Shown here: in pieces, positions 5,290 through 5,484 of the stretch
How positions within the stretch are numbered: the first letter of the stretch is position 1
How the letters are laid out: every line of letters starts with the position of its first letter
Source: a bacterium SM23_31
Lineage (GTDB): Bacteria > SM23-31
Assembly (NCBI GenBank): GCA_001304035.1
Contig: LJUD01000241.1
Coordinates: 1-5,484 of the forward strand
DNA length: 5,484 bases
Reading direction: 5' to 3'
Notes under the pieces: generated by a model
What the model saw: only the letters and a program-made list of their open reading frames with translations
Database searches by the model: none
What the model was told of the DNA's origin: nothing
Position numbers and translations under genes: made by a program

Positions 5290-5484
5290 TTACCTTTTTT
5301 CAGCGGCAAAGCGTTTTGCGGCATCGTCCCAGTTGAAAATATCAAATAATGCTTTAACGAAATCGGGACGCCTGTTTTGATATTTCAGATAATAGGCGTG
5401 TTCCCATACGTCGATAACCAGCAGAGGTACGGTACCCCACTGGGTCAGGTCCTGGTGTTTTTCCGCCTGGAGAATGACGAGTTT
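5290..5484 (-). CDS. Fe/Mn-family superoxide dismutase, C-terminal part (gene runs off the right edge)
   Basis: The reverse strand from the right edge to the TAA at 5290-5292 encodes 64 residues in one open frame. They include DVWEHAYYLKYQNRRPDF, the diagnostic signature of iron/manganese superoxide dismutases. The Asp and His of the DxWEH motif (residues 25 and 29 of this fragment) are two of the four metal ligands. The fragment ends FNWDDAAKRFAAEKR, the usual helical C-terminus of the family, so the 3' end is intact. The enzyme converts superoxide to hydrogen peroxide and oxygen, normally in the cytoplasm. About one third of a typical 200-residue enzyme is visible. Whether it prefers Fe, Mn or both cannot be told safely without the N-terminal part. 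It is convergent with the RND gene, and a palindrome follows its stop codon. Confidence 0.95.
   Translation of the reverse strand, partial: KLVILQAEKHQDLTQWGTVPLLVIDVWEHAYYLKYQNRRPDFVKALFDIFNWDDAAKRFAAEKR

Noticed and set aside
4874..5336. Open frames on both strands across the repeat-rich spacer (4874-5224 minus, 5055-5336 plus)
   Set aside because: They run through the inverted repeats and into neighbouring genes; the translations are Ser/Arg/Cys-rich without domain character.

Overview
The window reads as chromosomal DNA from a Gram-negative bacterium with moderate to low GC content. It has an outer-membrane beta-barrel protein with a cleavable signal peptide, an inner-membrane RND-superfamily exporter, AT-rich intergenic spacers and several short palindromic repeats. 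The barrel protein's style (the FWFRRIYLTF stretch and a C-terminal aromatic residue) resembles Bacteroidetes/FCB-type and deltaproteobacterial porins. This placement is an impression from family style, not a tested assignment. No plasmid, phage, transposase, tRNA, rRNA or CRISPR signal was seen.

Layout from left to right: (1) 1-181, minus strand, the N-terminal 60 codons of an LsrF/DhnA-type class I aldolase, with a strong Shine-Dalgarno. (2) 182-368, a spacer with a three-copy heptamer repeat and a perfect 16-bp palindrome. (3) 369-587, minus, a 72-residue protein of unknown function with four cysteines, preceded by a good sigma70-like promoter. (4) 588-860, an AT-rich spacer. (5) 861-1889, minus, a 342-residue porin-like outer-membrane protein. 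(6) 1890-2245, a divergent promoter region with a near-consensus extended -10 promoter facing right. (7) 2246-5002, plus, a 918-residue, 12-TM MMPL/RND-superfamily exporter. (8) 5003-5289, a convergent spacer packed with repeats: a 9-bp tandem repeat, a terminator-like hairpin, a 77-bp nested inverted repeat and a 26-bp palindrome. (9) 5290-5484, minus, the C-terminal 64 residues of an Fe/Mn superoxide dismutase.

How the genes may work together: the divergent porin-like gene and RND exporter could form an envelope export pair, with the RND pump moving a lipid or other hydrophobic substrate through the inner membrane and the barrel sitting in the outer membrane. Divergence alone is weak evidence for this. 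The aldolase, the four-cysteine protein and the superoxide dismutase look like independent transcription units. Apart from the uncharacterised 72-residue protein, the genes belong to known families. The least explained parts are that protein, the leader of the RND gene and the repeat-filled spacer before the superoxide dismutase.
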